Source of the DNA: an uncultured Bacteroidales bacterium
GTDB lineage: Bacteria; Bacteroidota; Bacteroidia; Bacteroidales; Muribaculaceae
DNA length: 41,029 nt
Direction: 5' to 3'
Assembly: GCA_902784675.1 (NCBI GenBank)
Contig: CACZVR010000009.1
Span: forward strand, 1-41,029
In this document: positions 39,545 to 41,029 of the stretch, piece after piece
Position numbering within the stretch: position 1 is the first letter of the stretch
Layout of the letters: each line of letters opens with the position of its first letter
Notes under the pieces: generated by a model
What the model was told of the DNA's origin: nothing
What the model saw: only the letters and a program-made list of their open reading frames with translations
The model's database searches: none
Program-made: the position numbers and the translations under genes

Positions 39545-41029
39545 TTATCGGGAATTGTTTGACAAGGACAGACCTACGCTAAAGATCAGGTTCACGTTGG
39601 ACAATGTGCCACTCAGGTCCCAGTCCTCACGGTACTCGTCACATGGTTTGTGATACCATACCGGCATGGGATATTTATTGGGCTTGCTCACATCAACAGG
39701 ATGCTGGCCGTTTTCCAACACCACGGCACGCACGCCCTTTTTCACGAAATTATAGTGGTCGGAACGGTAAAACCAGCCGTCGGAGTTGTCATCGTCGAAG
39801 TAGATATACCTGCCCTGTGCAGCAGCGGCAGCGACATAATAATTGTCCAGGTCGCTTTCCCCGCCACCCAGAATCACGACATCGCGCGTGAGTTCGGCAG
39901 GACCAATGCTCTCAAAGTTAAGGCAGGCCACAGTCTTCGCCATCGGCACGGCAGGGTGATCGCAGTAATAAGCCGAGCCGAACAGTCCGCTCTCCTCGGA
40001 CGATGGGAAAATGAACAACAGGTCTCGTTGCGTCTGGGACATCTCCTTGAACTTCTTGGCAACGAGCAAAGTGCCGGCCATGCCCGATGCATTGTCTGAA
40101 GCACCGTTATATATCGTGTCGCCGTGCTCATCGGCTTTCCCGATGCCCAGGTGATCCCAGTGGGCGCAGAACACGACAGCCTCACCATTCTGATTGCTCC
40201 CGCGAAGGATGCCGCCCACATTGCGCGTCTGCTGAATGCCGTAAGTCACATTCATCTTCACATCACCTCTCACGTTCAGGGGGAAACTCTTGAAGCCCGG
40301 CTTTTTGGCATCAGCCAGTGCCTTGTCCATGTCCATGCCGGCCGCAAGAAACAGTTTCAGGCAACCGTCCTCATGCAGCCACCCCCTGACAGCCAATTCG
40401 CCAGCATTGCGGGTATCCGGATCATAGATGGCGAGATTGTCACTCAGGTGGCCATTCACGCAGACATGCCACCCGTAGCTGGCGGCTTCGGTATGGTGGA
40501 GCACCAGACAACCGGCAGCACCCTGGCGCTGGGCCTCTTCAAACTTATATAACCAACGGCCGTAGTAGGTCATATTGCGTCCTCGGAACAGCTGACTGTC
40601 ATAAAAGCCGGGGTCGTTGACCATCACGACTACGATCTTGCCTTTCACATCGATGCCCTCGTAGTCATTCCAGCCGAATTCAGGCGCGTTGATGCCAAAA
40701 CCGCAGAACACATACTCCGCCTTCTTCAGGTCGATCTTCTCGGTGGCGCGGGTCGTCCAGATGATCAAATCGTCGGGATAGCGGAGCACCGATTTCTTCT
40801 TCCCGCTCACTGTGAGCCTGCCACCCACGGGCTTGGCCGTAACGGCAATCATCTCAAAGGGCTGGTACCAACTGCCGTCGAAGGCAGGCTCCAAACCTAA
40901 TACCTCCAACTGCTTGGCAAGATAGTCCACGGTCTTGTCCTCAAAGGGTGTCATGGGCTTTCTTCCGCCAAACTCATCACTGGCAAGCACCTTTGTCCAT
41001 TCCCTCAGCAGTTGTTCGTCACTTCCGGT
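39545..41029 (-). CDS. M28 family zinc peptidase with PA domain, 5'-partial
   Basis: The frame runs unbroken to the window edge, so the N-terminus (probably a signal peptide) is outside; a GTG at 40990 is not the start. About 494 residues are visible. A PA-like insert ('VFCGFGINAPEFGWNDYEGI', 'VVVMVNDPGFYD', 'GAAGCLVLHH') comes before the metallopeptidase core. Zinc ligands and catalytic residues are seen in 'CAHWDHLGIG' (His), 'NGASDNASGMAGTL' (Asp), 'PSSEESGLFGS' (Glu-Glu) and 'WYHKPCDEYRED' (final His). It should be an exported aminopeptidase or dipeptidase. No neighbouring gene clarifies its substrate. Confidence 0.9.
   Translation of the reverse strand, partial: TGSDEQLLREWTKVLASDEFGGRKPMTPFEDKTVDYLAKQLEVLGLEPAFDGSWYQPFEMIAVTAKPVGGRLTVSGKKKSVLRYPDDLIIWTTRATEKIDLKKAEYVFCGFGINAPEFGWNDYEGIDVKGKIVVVMVNDPGFYDSQLFRGRNMTYYGRWLYKFEEAQRQGAAGCLVLHHTEAASYGWHVCVNGHLSDNLAIYDPDTRNAGELAVRGWLHEDGCLKLFLAAGMDMDKALADAKKPGFKSFPLNVRGDVKMNVTYGIQQTRNVGGILRGSNQNGEAVVFCAHWDHLGIGKADEHGDTIYNGASDNASGMAGTLLVAKKFKEMSQTQRDLLFIFPSSEESGLFGSAYYCDHPAVPMAKTVACLNFESIGPAELTRDVVILGGGESDLDNYYVAAAAAQGRYIYFDDDNSDGWFYRSDHYNFVKKGVRAVVLENGQHPVDVSKPNKYPMPVWYHKPCDEYREDWDLSGTLSNVNLIFSVGLSLSNNSR

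Noticed and set aside
1-41029. tRNA, rRNA, intact insertion sequences or integrase genes
   Set aside because: Looked for and not found in the window.

Overview
The window looks like a chromosomal segment of a gut-type member of the Bacteroidales (Muribaculaceae- or Prevotellaceae-like). The evidence is the recurring Bacteroidetes -7 promoter element TAnnTTTG, the scarcity of Shine-Dalgarno sites, secreted proteins ending in type IX secretion sorting tails, a hybrid histidine kinase/AraC regulator, a short TonB-dependent receptor, and families largely confined to this phylum (DUF6048, DUF6452, DUF4199, DUF3667, DUF4369-like). No rRNA, tRNA, CRISPR array or intact insertion sequence was seen.

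Layout. 1-2978: GC-rich tail of a prophage or phage remnant (a structural-type protein and a terminase large subunit), closed by a bidirectional terminator. 3054-3980: secreted protein with a sorting tail. 4301-7431 (minus): operon DUF4199 membrane protein, polyprenol-type glycosyltransferase, DUF6452 lipoprotein, DUF6048 outer-membrane-like protein, and perhaps a 45-residue basic peptide; three junctions are 4-bp ATGA overlaps. 7628-10507: a TPR-sensor hybrid two-component protein. 10598-12395 (minus): free-methionine-sulfoxide reductase and RarA. 12451-12617: tandem repeat of about 50 bp. 12856-16077: a 1073-residue Fe-S/FAD fusion oxidoreductase. 16238-17214: a scar where a 5'-truncated DUF362 gene abuts an orphan reading frame. 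17281-20424: acetyltransferase, then a Cys/His-rich membrane peptide and a TonB-dependent receptor that look like a metal uptake pair. 20498-23829: a small secreted protein, then a compact operon of lipoprotein, Vat/CatB-like acetyltransferase, P-loop kinase-GNAT fusion and Nim-like flavoprotein, which reads as a xenobiotic-modification operon.

24041-28384 encodes a complete single-module nonribosomal peptide synthetase, C-A-T-R, whose terminal reductase should release the product as an aldehyde or alcohol. Convergent to it is a secreted bleomycin-hydrolase-type cysteine peptidase with a 3' frameshift. 30012-30571 is a patchwork of dispersed repeats. 30572-31425: HxlR regulator plus cupin. 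31507-32205: DUF4369-like secreted protein. 32370-32600: GC-rich noncoding island. 32631-35697: DUF3667 membrane protein overlapping a secreted subtilisin-like protease. 35775-38299: two convergent operons, CrcB fluoride channel with Cys-rich DUF5714, and SAM methyltransferase with ZIP transporter, the second preceded by a nested inverted repeat. 38487-39311: MerR-type regulator with a GyrI-like effector domain. 39545 to the end: an M28 peptidase running off the window.

The most unusual items are the stand-alone C-A-T-R synthetase, the all-in-one amine/amino-acid dehydrogenase-like fusion at 12856-16077, the kinase-GNAT fusion inside a detoxification operon, and the MTase-ZIP/CrcB-DUF5714 pair of operons with its nested operator.
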